64,000 nucleotides of DNA from Dactylis glomerata (GCA_007115705.1 QXEO01002115.1:2449340-2513339); one strand, 5' to 3'. Numbered from the stretch's first letter, positions 24,801 through 36,080 are shown. Notes: generated by a model from the sequence alone, not told the origin. A program made the numbers and translations.

Positions 24801-25106
24801 AAGGCCTTAGAAAGAGCGACGCAGTATCAACAGAGTCTACGAAACTACCACAGCAGTCGAGTTCGTTCGCGATCCTTTGTGGTGGGAGACCTAGTTTTGC
24901 GACTCAGGCAAGGCAGCCACGGCAAATTGGAGTCCCCTTGGGTAGGACCTTACATCATCACAGAAGTAATACCAGGAGGAGCATATCGACTACAAGACAA
25001 GAAGACAGGGAAAGACGAGAGCAACCCATGGAATGCAGAGCAGCTACGGCGTTTTTACGCGCAGAGTAAATCTAGTGGTATCAGTAAACTCGAGTTAACC
25101 TTCTGA
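21873..25106 (+). pseudogene. pol (RT, two RNase H domains, integrase) of element C
   Basis: In frame after the TAG. RT shows VDYTSLNKHCPKDPFPLP, FLDAYSG, MPFGLKNAGATYQ and an intact YIDD (22458-22469). The first RNase H lacks the usual Asp (LLYIAATHQ in place of a TDAS-type motif). The second has YFDGSK, AEYEALLHG and GDSNLVVQQ and is cut by one TAG at 23424-23426. The integrase has GHHASSR, CEACQRFA, GLDMVG, ITDNGTNF and NGQVEKANG, so the zinc finger and DDE residues are present. A C-terminal GDLVLRLRQG-like segment follows, the typical end of plant Ty3/gypsy integrases lacking a chromodomain. One stop separates this from an open frame. Copy B has its stop at a different site. Confidence 0.94.
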
Positions 25107-25469
25107 ACCCAGAACATGAGGCCACAGGTCGGGCTCTTTGGGTTGAACTCGACAAAATTGTACAAATATTTTTACTTCTCCACTCGAGGGCTTCAACCCT
25201 CGGGTCGTACGAAAGGAATTTTTATCGCGACTTGGAGATCTTTTTTCACTATAAGGTTGTGCAGACAACCCGATAAATATTCAAACAACTTGGTTCATAA
25301 AAGAACCCGATATTCTTCATATCAATTGGTTCGCAAAGAACCCGATATATGGAAAGCATACCTCAGAACAATGACTTGTTTTCATGGTACTAGTAAAAAC
25401 ATCAAAATAGAGTACGAATATTCATTACAGATAACATGGCAGCAAAGACATTATCAAACAAAACAGATC

Positions 25470-26051
25470 CTAATGGAAGTGGACTTCAGCTTCATACTTC
25501 TTCTGGCACTGGGTGCCGTCATAGATCTTCACGTCAAACTTTGACGTGCCGATGTGGAAGTCGAAGGCCATGAAGAAGCCTTGGTGGATGTCGTGGTCTT
25601 CTGCAAACTGTGACCAGCCACCCTTCAAGTACTGCTCGCCATCGCCATCATACCAAACCTCCACCTCGTATGGAGTCCCACTGCCAGATTGTTCACGGAT
25701 AACCGCTTCTCGCAGTTCTCGCCCATCCATGAACTTGGTGAAATTCAGCGGCAGGCGCTGAATCTCACGGCACTGCGCCATGGCAATGCAGAAAAAGGAA
25801 AAGATCCTGGGAGGAGCGGTAGGAGCAGCGAGAGCAGCAGGAGGAGGAGCGCTTGAACCTGGGGCAGCGCTAGTCACCTTGGGCTTGTTCTTGCTACCAG
25901 GAGGATGGCCGGGGCGGCGTTTAACCGGAGCGGCCGATGATGATCCTGCGACGGCCAGAGTTGTTTTGTTTTTGCTCCCACGAGGGCAGCCCCGACCTCG
26001 CGGCGCCACCGGAGAGCCAAGGTTCAAACGAGAACCATCTGCGTCAGCCAT
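25470..26051 (-). CDS. Antisense AT-hook / B3-domain protein gene inside element C
   Basis: Intact 193-codon ORF opposite to pol, between integrase and the 3' LTR. Residues about 18-56 hold two AT-hook-like basic motifs (RGRGCPRGSKNK and RRPGHPPGSKNK). From about residue 84 to the end is a B3-like DNA-binding domain: LPLNFTKFMDG, a Tyr-Glu-Val strand, GGWSQFAEDHDI, GFFMAFDFHIG, FDVKIYDGTQC. B3 domains are plant-specific and bind DNA, as in REM, ABI3 and ARF proteins. A TATAAAT box on the minus strand near 26153-26160 lies about 100 bp upstream of the ATG. The coding frame is intact although the element's own genes are broken. It is probably a captured host gene or an element accessory protein; whether it is expressed is unknown. 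Confidence 0.75.
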   Translation of the reverse strand: MADADGSRLNLGSPVAPRGRGCPRGSKNKTTLAVAGSSSAAPVKRRPGHPPGSKNKPKVTSAAPGSSAPPPAALAAPTAPPRIFSFFCIAMAQCREIQRLPLNFTKFMDGRELREAVIREQSGSGTPYEVEVWYDGDGEQYLKGGWSQFAEDHDIHQGFFMAFDFHIGTSKFDVKIYDGTQCQKKYEAEVHFH

Positions 26052-26152
26052 GTGGACGAGGAAGAAGGCTAGAAACCCTAGATGACGAGAGAAGATGATG
26101 CGGCGGAGGAGGAACCTGATTAGGGTTTTTTTACCCTTGCCAGAAGGTGCTT

Positions 26153-26161
26153 AATTTATAA
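26153..26161 (-). promoter_or_regulatory. TATA box of the antisense B3 gene
   Basis: TATAAATT on the minus strand, about 100 bp before the ATG at 26051. Position fits a plant core promoter with a short leader. Confidence 0.45.
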
Positions 26162-27102
26162 GTACGTATTACTGGGCCTTCGTGATAAGCAAAGCCCATA
26201 AGCATATTCTACAAAAGAGTTAAATTCTGCACGTAGCAGACGATAAGTACCAAAGAAGAAAAATAAGAAGGGGAGAGTGTGGTTGCACGATATACAAGAC
26301 CTCGCCTTGCGCTCGGGGGCTTGTAAACAGGAGATATTACAAGAAAGAAGATGAATTGAATTTTGAGCCTATGCTCAACTACAAGTATTCAAACATAGCC
26401 TCGGGGGCTACTCCCATCGGGAGCGCTGAGCGCGCACCCGATAGAGGATAAGATAATCAATGGTGGAGATGAAGAAAGATTATCATGCAAACTTTGACTA
26501 CATAGTCGACCAAATATAGAGAGACTACTCCCATCGGGAGGAAATTGGAAGAAGTTAATTTAAGTTCGAAATTCTCTGATTTTATCAGTCAAAACTTGGC
26601 TGCGACATAAGATTCTCGAGTTGCGTTATCGCAATGAAACTCGAATGCCATGATTTATCATGAAGGTAAGACCCCGGGATCCGTCCTGTGTGGCCTGGTA
26701 TACGCACATGAATGCGCTCTGCTGGTATGTATCCGTGTCTATGACGCGAAGAAAATCCTGGTGGACGCACTGGGTACCTTGAGAATCACTGGGATTCATT
26801 CTTTGTAAGTCCTAAATGCGGCAAAAGAGTGGGTTTGACCGGTATCCCGAATTCAAGTCCAAGGGGATTGAATTTGAAGTAGGTGACAAGTGTCTGTTCC
26901 GGCAGTTAACTGACCTCTTGATTTGTCAGAGATGTCAGGCTTGTTCATCAAAACCCCTTGCGAAATATTATCATGAAAATAAGTCGAAAGACCAAGTCGA
27001 AGATTTGAAGATAAGAAGAAGTCGAAGAATTGATCAAGTCAAAGATATAAAGATTAGAGATTCAACCCAAATCTACAATTCTGGTAGAATCTCAGGGGCT
27101 AC
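26162..27102. other. 3' noncoding region of element C with polypurine tract
   Basis: No coding region on the sense strand. CTACTCCCATCGGGAG occurs twice (near 26409 and 26524). The short purine-rich CAGGGGCTAC directly before the 3' LTR (27093-27102) is the likely polypurine tract; copies A/B have a similar GGGGACTAG at their LTR border. Confidence 0.6.
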
Positions 27103-27436
27103 TGACAAGGGTATAGTTACTAGAGCCCGTATGTTGAGTACCCCTGAGGCCCGTTAAGCTAGGCCCGATTGTAATGATAGTCGAATACGAGTTCTTACCG
27201 TATGTCGATATTGTAATCTGTATCGGACCCTACCCGATCCTCGAGACCTGGCCATCTATATATAGGGGCCAGGAGGGGACGGTGTAGGCCAGATTAAAAC
27301 CAAGCCAGGTTGAACACCCAAGTTTACTTTCGACACACACCTATTTCGACTAACTTTACCTTCGAGTTCATCCGACGCCCTATCTCCCCGATCCTAAGTC
27401 CTTCATCTAGGACATTTGTCGAGTTAACCCTTGTCA
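27103..27436 (+). repeat. 3' LTR of element C
   Basis: 334 bp, TGACAAGG...TTGTCA, followed by the TSD CCTGT. Matches 18607-18940. Confidence 0.96.
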
Positions 27437-27898
27437 CCTGTCCCCAGAGAAGACCGTCCTCTCTCCTCCGCTGCAGGTAGGCTGGTAAGTGCCGCTCAAT
27501 TCCTAGTCCCCGGAGAAGATCATCTTCTCTCCTCTCGCTTCCAAGGGAACCTTGCCGGCGTTCTTCCTAGATCGCCGGCGGTGGGCCTCGAGCACGTACG
27601 ATGATTTTAAGTCGCCTCCCTTTTTTCTTTGCTCTATCGCGTACTAGATCTACGAGCATCTCCACTCGCCCCCACCCCCCCTAAATGCATGGACCACTGT
27701 CAGCGGCATGACCGCGCTTCATCGTCTCCACTCGTCTCGTCTCCTGCGCCTAGTAATGGCGCTGCAAACGGAAACAGCTTTGCAGCGGGGCAGCGAGCCG
27801 TCGCGTCGCAGCACACGTCGATGGGAAATGAATGCCATGTCGCACGCTTCCTGCCGCTTCCTGCCCCTTCTCCTTCATTTTCCCGCCCCGTTCCCGGC

Positions 27899-27907
27899 TA
27901 TAAATAG
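27899..27907 (+). promoter_or_regulatory. TATA box of the Ala-rich hypothetical gene
   Basis: TATAAATAG in a GC-rich context, 48 bp before the ATG at 27955. Confidence 0.55.
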
Positions 27908-27954
27908 CTCGTCGCCTCGACGGTAGGTTCACATCCTCCAACCGCCGGTAGAAA

Positions 27955-28779
27955 ATGCCTTGCCGTCTCTTGACAACCTACGCCATGGTCCCTCGTGGCA
28001 GTTCCGGTGCGCCACCAGCACCACCGCCCCCACCTCCACTGCCGCCACCGCCGCTGCAGAACCCAGCTCCACCGCATGGCGAGGAGGAGGAGGACTCTGA
28101 CGACGAGGAGTTCCTCGCCGAGCTGCCGACGGACGCAGAGGCAGAGGAGGCCACCGTGGAACAGAGAGCGATCGTAGCGTTGTTCGAGACGCAGCGCCGC
28201 GACCAGGCAGCACAGGAGCTCATGGCCGCCGAGAGGAGGGTGGCAGCGGCAAGGCTGGCGGAGGACCATACTGCCGCCCGCGCCGACGCCCACCGCCACA
28301 ACATCGAAGCGGTGAGGGCTGCGATGGCGGAGGCTGAGAGACGCCTCTTTCGGGCGGACATGGCCGTAGGGCTCGCGAAGGTGGCGGTGGAGCGCCATCG
28401 CCGCGAGCATCAGTACCCTCTCCCCTCCTTCAACGCATCGGCGCAGTGAGCGCAGGAGCGCCACACCTTCATCTCATCCCCCGAGGAGGCCGAGCGCGAC
28501 CGCAGCCAGTGCGCGGCGGAGAAGAACCGTCACTGCCGCGGGATGGTTTCCGGCCGCCTGTCCGATGACAGAGCTGGGCCGTCCAACGCTTCACCGCCAG
28601 CACCATCGGCCACATCGGCGAACTTCGCCGCCGGCGAGAACCGTCGCCGCCGCGGGATGGTTTTCGGCCGCCTGTCCGATGATGGAGCTGGGCCGTCCAA
28701 CGATTCACTGCCAGCACCATCGGCCGCATCGGTGAACTTCGCCGCCGGCGAGGACTCCGACGAAGACCACCTCTTTTAG
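27955..28779 (+). pseudogene. Ala/Glu-rich hypothetical protein, probably interrupted by TGA
   Basis: ATG at 27955 opens a frame to TGA at 28447-28449 (164 residues). The same frame stays open for another 109 codons to TAG at 28777-28779. It begins with a proline run (PPPPPPLPPPPLQ), then an acidic patch, then an Ala/Arg/Glu helix-rich region (ERRVAAARLAEDHTAARAD) that may form a coiled coil. The part after the TGA holds a 117-bp (39-codon) tandem duplication around GRLSDDRAGPSN / GRLSDDGAGPSN. Codon-phase conservation between the duplicated units suggests that the downstream part was once coding and the TGA is premature. No family recognised. A shorter natural protein ending at 28449 is the alternative. 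Confidence 0.5.
28520..28755 (+). repeat. 117-bp tandem duplication
   Basis: The segment around CGCGGGATGGTTT at 28537 recurs at 28654, in frame with the upstream gene. Two copies only. Confidence 0.8.
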
Positions 28780-28960
28780 TCTATTTCATATTTCGCCGTA
28801 TTTTGTAAAAACCATCTAAATTTCAATGAAATTTATGTAGTATGCTGAATTTTGTCAAGTTTAAATTTTGGGATGGGCGGCACGGCTGGGGAACCTCTGT
28901 ATGCACTCTATTATTGTAGGGTAGTTGTCGCTGGATATGGTAGTAGATTTCACTTCATAC

Positions 28961-29886
28961 TGTCGTCGTGGTGAAACAACATATGCCATAGGATGGCTTA
29001 AATGGGGGCCGAACTAGATGCTGGAGGATTCGGGAGAGGGGAATGAGCTAAAAAGCACGACAGACAGGAACACTGATCTACCCAGGTTCGGGGCTCTCGT
29101 AAGGAGATAGCACCCCTACTCCTGCTCTACTGGTTATATATTTGTATCGATGGAGTATACAACAATGGTGCTTCCAAGCTCTCTGCTAGAGAAGGAAGAT
29201 GAACTGCTAAGTGTAGGAACAGAGAGTGACCCACCCTCTACTGGGGTTCCCTGTGCCACCTTATATAGTGGTGGCCAGGGTTACAATGGTCACAAGAGAC
29301 CAGAAGACACGAACTACACCCCAAATAGGACTTGCTGACGAAGGCAGCGACCCTTGACTTTCTCCCTGATTGCTCTCGATGGGACTTCATATCCCTGTAC
29401 CTTGTACTTCCTGCACTGTGACCTTACCTTTGTGATGTAAGGGCTGTACTTGTGCACAGTGAGAGTAGATAGCCACTGTGCACCCTGTCAACACGATCCC
29501 TCTCCATACTAAGCAGGGTCTCTCCTTGATTGTAGGGACATGACATCTTAGCTGACTTCTGTATCCCGGATACGACCGTTGGCCATATCCTGGACATATA
29601 TGCCGGACCAACGACCTATGAAGGTCGGGTAATCCGGCCTCTCCTGTTCCTACTCAACACATCAAATAGATTGGCCGGCATATCTAAGTATATGCCGGCA
29701 CTCCTCAGTTAGTATTCCGGTTAATCCGGCATATCCGAATAGCGGCCGGGATACACATATATATGCCGGCCTGGCCGATGCTCCTATATTCCGGCCAGGC
29801 CCTTCCTTGGTCAACCGGCATGAAGTCAACCATAGTCCTTGTATCTTTCTAGTCTCTTGACCCTACCGGGGGTCATCCCCCCGACA
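28961..29886 (-). repeat. 3' LTR of copy B
   Basis: 926 bp, TGTCGTCG...CCCCGACA on the plus strand. TATA box TATATAAGG on the minus strand at 29259-29267. Next to it at 29887-29908 the minus strand reads GCTTCGGGGACTAG, the likely polypurine tract. Confidence 0.97.
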
Positions 29887-30357
29887 CTAGTCCCCGAAGC
29901 TGCCAAGGTTCCCCAGTCATAACTGTGGAGCCTTGACAGGTTCAACATATCTTCTTTTCATTATATCCCGGCTCTGCCGTCGTATCCTGATGATCAGATT
30001 ATATGCCGGGACATCCGCGTATATACCGGCCACTGTTCCTTCTCCAAAAATTAATCCGGCTGGCCCTGAGGGTATTCCGGAGGAAACTTATTCTTCGGGC
30101 AGTTATGCCGACACATAGACGAGACTTCCTCGAGAAGCCAGGCCTGACAGTTTGCATCGAAACTTGCAACTGCCCTGCCACCTTGAACGGTCACACGATG
30201 TGACGGTTCACAGCGCAGTTACTCACCACCATCATTGCCTAGTGGCACGGTTACAGTAGCCGCCGCCCCACTCCGTGCCTCCACGTGGTGACTCACTGCG
30301 GGAACGGTCGGGGTAGTGGAACACTCCCCACGATCCCCACGACCCTGGCCTCTTTGG
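29887..30357. other. Noncoding spacer between 3' LTR and antisense promoter of copy B
   Basis: Contains the likely polypurine tract next to the LTR. No gene is supported. The rest is presumed upstream promoter sequence of the antisense gene. Confidence 0.5.
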
Positions 30358-30366
30358 TATAAATAC
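30358..30366 (+). promoter_or_regulatory. TATA box of the antisense gene of copy B
   Basis: TATAAATAC about 30 bp before a CA-rich presumed start site and 600 bp before the ATG at 30965, with a leader intron between. Direction is opposite to gag-pol. Confidence 0.6.
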
Positions 30367-30625
30367 GGGGGTGGGGGTAACATGCTCCTTTTACCCCCAC
30401 AGTACCTTCTTCTTCCTCCGTTCCTCTGCCCCTTGCGCTTCACCGCCGGACCGAGGAACAGAGAAGGAAAGCCGCCGCCGTCGCCCACCTGCACGCCGGC
30501 GCCTCCGCTTGCCGACGTCCGGCACCATCGTCGACGACGCCGCCGCTCCTCTCTGCGACATTGCTGAGAGATCGGACCTTCCTCTGCACGCTCGCCGCCG
30601 CTCCATTGCTGCCGGCCAAGCTTTG

Positions 30626-30915
30626 GTGAGTTCCTCTTTCTCTGTTCTTGTTCTTCATCCCTCCTGCTTCTCTGTAGCTACACCACGATAGCACTGCTAG
30701 CTTGAATCTGCGGCAGTTTCTCTGCTTGATGTCTCCCTGATTCGATTAGCATTGCCAGTGATGTTCTTCGGTAGTTCACAGCCGTTCTTCCGTAGGAATT
30801 ATATCCATGTTTATCTCCAGTTTTAACTGCCTCGGTAGATCTTCTATTTCTGCTAACATCGGCGAGAGTGGTATGCCGGAGAGACTAACCTCCCTCTTTT
30901 CTCTGGTCTTGATAG
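30626..30915 (+). other. Leader intron of the antisense gene (inferred)
   Basis: GTGAG donor at 30626 after a GC-rich leader and a TTGATAG acceptor at 30915, 49 bp before the ATG. No coding potential inside. Inferred from border motifs and base composition only. Confidence 0.45.
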
Positions 30916-30964
30916 GGTTAACATCACGGGACTCCGGCTCCCACGCTTTGTTCCGGCCATCCAG

Positions 30965-33900
30965 ATGGCCTCCTCAAGCATGACGGGTACCTCGGCCTCC
31001 GAGGAGGATAACTCGGCCCGGGTCCAAGGACGCTCCGGCTGGGAGGGGTCGGAGGTTACCCCGGCCGACATATCCTGGGTCACATCCACCAGGAGAGTGC
31101 CGGAGGGCGTCGTGTGCCGGCTTCCCGCGGGAGAGACTGTGCTGGCACCTGAACCCGACGAACGAGTCATCTTCATCGCCCACTTCGAGCGGGGCTTTGG
31201 TCTGCCGGCATCGGACTTCTACCGGGACTTCCTCGACACCTATGACCTGCAACCTCACCATATCCCGGCCAACACCGTGATGATCCTCTCCGCCTTTGCT
31301 GCCTTTTGCGAAGGCTTCGCCGGCATAGAGCCCTTCACCCAAGCTTGGGCGAAGTACTTCCAACTGCGGAAGCAAGTCGTCCAAGAGCCACCCTGGAGCA
31401 AGGATGACCCGCCGGAGATGGCCCAGGAGAAGAAGGACCGCCCCATGACCCTTTGTGGCGCGGCCACCATCATGTCCCGGAAGGGCTCGGACTTCCCCAA
31501 GGTGGAACTCCTCGAGTCTTGCAAGAAGTGGCAGAAAAGCTTCTTCTACGTCAAGAACACCACCGACGAGGATCTGCTCAACCTGCCGCCATTTGTGGAC
31601 GAGCCACCCTTGGCCATGAAGAACTGGACCTACAACCCGAAGAACTCGGTGATGCCGGTGAATGCGCTCCACCGGGTTAAGGGCGAGCTCCGGGATGCCG
31701 GCCTTACCCCACAAGATCTGGTGGCATGCTTCATCAGCCGGCGCATCTCCCCTCTGCAGCGCCGGTCACACAAAATCTGCCAGATGAGCGGGCCCATGGA
31801 CCCCACCCGACATTCTACACATGAGCTGACTCCGGCCGATATTCTGCGGCGGATCAAGGACGTCTGCAAGTCCTCTCAGGCCACCTTTGCCTGGGGACTT
31901 GAACCATATAGCCGGGATCGGCCCGCCCCAACGGTAAACCCTCCTGACCGACACATAATCTTTTGTCCGGCACATATTTATTTACCAACATATATCATGC
32001 TTGGCCGATACATTGCTATTTGCCGCCATATTCCTTTGTTTGATCAATTGACCTTGCTCCTATACAGAAATTCAGCTTCCAGGCCATGGAGAACTCCCGG
32101 ATCCAGATCGCGGTAGACCGCACTGTTGCGGATGTTGAAGATCCGGATCACTGGGACAAGCTGCCCCGGAACACCCGTGCTGCCTCTGCCATGGGTAAGG
32201 CCTCTTCATCCCGGCATTTCGCTCAAGACCGGAGTAACGATGACTCCTATGAAGACTGCCAGACGTTTATCTGCCCGACACCTCTTGCTTATGCTTTTCC
32301 AGAAACACCTATTGCTTACGCCTTTCCAATGCCATCCTCAGCTATCCCGGACGACATGGTTGTCGACGCCGCCCCTCTGAACCAGGGACCTCCTTCCACC
32401 GGCGGACATACCGGTCGAAAGCGAGGCGTGAAGCCCCAGCCCGACACACCTCAGCAACAGAAGAGGCAGAAGGTTGGCGTGCCTATTCCAAAGAAACAGA
32501 GGCCTGTTGCCGCGGGGTAAGTTTCTTTTCTTTGTATTTCCTCCGACATATCTCTTGCTTTGATCATTAACTTGGTGTTTTCTCTCTTTCAGGGCTCCTC
32601 TTGCACCGGAACAAGCTTCTGGCTCGAGTGGCGGCCCAAAGGTTACCAAGCCGGCGGAAACTGCCACCTCCAACATACCATCTGCTAGTCACACGACCTC
32701 CCCGGCGCCGGCATCTTCGCCTGCGCCTGACAAGACCACCTCCCCGGCGAAGGATGATCCTCCGCCGGAACAAGATATCTCTGCCCCCGACGTCCACATG
32801 GACTCGGGGGCTCAACAGGAACCTTCGGCTTCTGATGTCCACATGGACACAGGAGCCCACCAAGATGCCCCAGACTCCGGCGCGCCCACCAACGACCCTG
32901 GCACAACTGAAGATGCTGGCGCAAGCAACAAGAGCTCCGGCATAGACAACAAGGGAAAGGGCCCTGCAGTGCCGGAAGTCCGGACTACTCCGGAACCTGC
33001 TTCTGCTGGCCAAGCTGCACCGGCCGCGCCGGAACAACCCGCGCCCAAGACTCCCTCTACTGAGAAGACTCCAGCACCAGCCAAGACCGCTGCCTCGGCC
33101 AAGACTTCCATCCCGGACAAGACCTCTGCCCCGGTCAAGTCCGGCACTCTCAAGTTCTAGCCGACCAAGTCCGGCACACCATCCGCCGCCACTGCTCCCT
33201 CTAAAGCAGCGTCCCGGCCCAGCTCTGCCCTGGCCCTGCATCTTGGCAGGGCAGCAACCCGGCCTGGCTACCGGCCCAGCTTCTTCGACACGCCGGAACT
33301 TGAGGGCCGCGTCCCCCTGGAGACGAAAAGTGACCAAAGCCTTGGGTCTCTCAAGGAGCACTGTGTCAGGTGGAATGACGCCGGCAATATGGACACAGCG
33401 GATTCCAGGAGCAAGAAGATGGCCGAAGCCTCGGCCACTGGCAATCCATCGGACATCCTGGCCGCGAAGCCCATTCCGATTGCCTGTGAGCTCCTCAGCC
33501 TCCAGCAGAGACTTCACCAATTGGCCGATGCCACCAACGTAAGTCCTCTCTACCTATACACATATCCCCAGTCCCCAAAAATGTCGGCTGTCCGGGATAC
33601 GGACATCCGGGATTTTCCAATACTCTTTTAGTTAGCTGCTCTTGAATTAACTACCGACATATGAGCTCGATCCGAGCTTCAAATCCTAGTCACCGAGAGC
33701 CGGGATAGGTGCGCAGCACCTGTGCCGGGTCTCTATCTATTTCACATCTTAATTATTTTTCAAATCCTCTTGGCCGAGATATAAGCTCGTCTCGAGCTTC
33801 AAATCCTAGTCACTGAGAGCCGGGATAGGTGCGCAGCACCTGTGCCGGGTCTTCAACAGCATGAATTCTTTATATGATTTTCAATTGTACCGGCATGCTA

Positions 33901-35431
33901 GACTTTTCTCATAACCTTTCAAATCCTAATACTTTTGCAGCGCATGAACAACACACGCGCCGACATGTTCCATGACTTGGTGTGCGAGCACCGGAAGCTA
34001 TCTGACGCACATAGCAAGGTCTTGCTGGAACTGCGCCAGAAAGGTAAACTCATCCGACATATACGCCGGATGCCTTGCCTTCTTTTTTCTTCATAGACCC
34101 TTTTGCCGGCACACCTTAATATGCCAACACATAACCTTTTTCCATCATTCCGCAGCTGGTGCCGAAGCTCAAGTCACCGAGCTTGTCAAGAGGGTGAAGG
34201 AGCTGACAGGTATGCCGGATCCTGCTGTCACCCGAATAGACACTTTATACTTCAAATCCTTTATCTCTTGTCACTGTTTTCTATCTTCACCTTGTTTTGA
34301 CTTCAAATCTTTTCAGATGATAAAGCTGCACTGGAGGCACGCCACCAGGACTGTATGTCCTCAGTGGATGTGGCCAAGCAACTGGACGACCGGGATGTCG
34401 CTCACAAGGTCGAGACAGAGCAGTTGAAGGGCCGGATCGCCGAGCTTCTGGAGGAGAAGGAGCAGAGGGAGGGTCAACTCAAGAAGGCCCAGGAGCTGCT
34501 TGTCACCTCCGAGACTGATGCCTCCAACGCCCATGCCGAACTGTCCAGCTTGAAGGAGCAAGCAACAAAATGGGAGGTTACAGTTGCCCAACTCAATGCT
34601 GACCTCGCCAGTAAGCTTCAAATCCCTTTTTTCCTTATACTGCCCGGGATATCTTGATCCTTTCCGGCATAAGCTTTACACCGGCATATACCCTTTTGCT
34701 AACACTATTTCCATTTCTCAGACATGTTTCCCGCTTCCGTCGAAGACGTTGAGAGGGCTCTGCAGTTGGATCGAGAGAACCGGGGTGTTCCGGTTGACTC
34801 GGCCAACTGGGACATGTCGGAGCAGCTATTGGCCCTGCAATCCCGGAAGAACGCCATGACCCTCTACACTGAAGAACTCTTTTATGGCGCCCAGGAGGCA
34901 TTCTCTGCCCTCTGGCCGGGACAAAGGACGCCCACTGATCCTGTTGATCTCGGCAATGATCTGCAGCTTGCCAAGGTTCGCCTCCGGGAATGGCGGGATT
35001 CCGGCGCGAGGGTTGGAGCCGATGAAGCTCTCAGCTACTTCCTCTCCTGGTATGAAAAAGCTGATCTGGAGACTTTGCGCACTGTGCACGAAGGATCCAT
35101 CTGGACCACGGATCCGGAACACATCCGGCGTCGGCGGGAACTGGCCCACAGTTATGTGGATTATGCCGACACCGATGCCTTTGTCCGGGACATCCGCGAG
35201 CCGGAAAAGACAGCAGACGATGCCAAGGATGCTGCTGATGCTGAGGGCTCCGACTCCAGCCAAGACGAAGAGGAAGCTGAAGAGGCCGACACTGATGCTC
35301 TGGAACAGGCATCTGTCCTGGGCGGAGGTGATGGCTCCATTCCATCTGCTGGGTCCGGCACTCCTGAAGCCGACACCTCTACTGCTACAGCTCCCCCAGC
35401 CGGCGGCTCTGCTTCTGCCCCTGCTCCTTGA
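30965..35431 (+). pseudogene. Antisense seven-exon accessory gene (PF04195-type domain plus coiled coils), copy B
   Basis: Exons with kept frame and GT-AG borders: 30965-31933, 32068-32516, 32593-33538, 33941-34043, 34156-34209, 34317-34610, 34722-35431. Exon 1 encodes the domain known as 'putative gypsy type transposon' (PF04195), with FGLPASDFYRDFLDTYDLQP, FAAFCEGFAGIEPF and WAKYFQLRKQ. Exon 2 has Lys/Arg-rich motifs (KRGVKPQPDTPQQQKRQK) that could be nuclear signals. Exon 3 is Pro/Ala-rich and contains a TAG at 33158-33160 where copy A reads Gln. Exons 4-6 are heptad-rich. Exon 7 holds NWDMSEQLLALQ and an acidic tail. Exon lengths 103, 54 and 294 are identical in copies A and B. A leader intron and TATA box precede it. 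The function is unknown; the domain is common in grass retroelements. Confidence 0.78.
33655..33862 (+). repeat. Two 120-bp tandem repeats in the antisense-gene intron, copy B
   Basis: Same repeat as 800-1120; the core GAGCCGGGATAGGTGCGCAG recurs with a 120-bp period. One unit fewer than copy A. Confidence 0.88.
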
Positions 35432-36080
35432 CTTTGCAGCACCAAAAACTTTAAGTTTTATCAGATCCCCGGAATGCCGGGTGCAATTGTAAGATATACG
35501 TTTAATTTCCTTTGGTTTGCTACCTGAACAAGTTTTATCTCGGTTTGCTTGTTATCAATGCCGGATCATCCTTGGCTAAGTCACCGAGTTTGTTTTCCTA
35601 TTTCCTCAACTTCACAACCTTGGCTACTTGTCTACCTTATTTGGCTTTCGACGTATGAGTCTCAAGGTTGCTTCATTGAACATACAGTACTTTAACTTTG
35701 AAACTTAGACTTCAAATCATCCGACATTTCAAGTTTTATCTTTAGCTTTAACATAAATGTCGGTTCGCTTGCTATTTATTTCCTTAGCCGTTTTTCATGT
35801 GTAGACAATCTCCGGCATCTACTCTTGCTAGCCATGAAGCCGGGTTTCAGACAGCAGCTGAGTCGAAGAGCGGCCTTTGTTGCCGACACACTACTAAGCC
35901 GACATAGGAAACATTCAAATCAAGCCAGCCGGCATAAAACAAAAACTAAAAATAAACAACGATATATCTCGGAGGCAGTGCCCGCTCTCTTCGGGATGCC
36001 GACATTTCATTCATTAGTCTTGTGCCGGCATAAAGCGCCGGCGCACAAAGCAAAATATGGAAATACATACATTGTGCTGC
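35432..36080. other. Convergent 3' regions inside copy B
   Basis: Between the accessory-gene stop and the pol stop; matches 2515-3314 of copy A. No coding region seen. Confidence 0.6.

Larger units (their letters stand above)
18607..27436 (+). mobile_element. Complete Tat-lineage Ty3/gypsy retrotransposon, element C
   Basis: 8830-bp element with 334-bp LTRs at 18607-18940 and 27103-27436 and a 5-bp target duplication CCTGT at 18602-18606 and 27437-27441. PBS TGGCGCCGACCGTGGGG starts two bases after the LTR (18943-18959). Order: gag, protease, TAG, RT, degenerate RNase H, second RNase H, integrase, then an antisense AT-hook/B3 gene, then the 3' LTR. Protein motifs are similar in plan to copies A/B but clearly a different family. 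The LTRs differ at about 9 of 334 positions by eye. Gag carries four stops and the second RNase H one, so it is not autonomous now. Confidence 0.96.

Noticed and set aside
32567..33520. 317-residue minus-strand ORF in copy B
   Set aside because: Opposite to exon 3 of the accessory gene; Gly/Arg-rich shadow, not shared intact with copy A.
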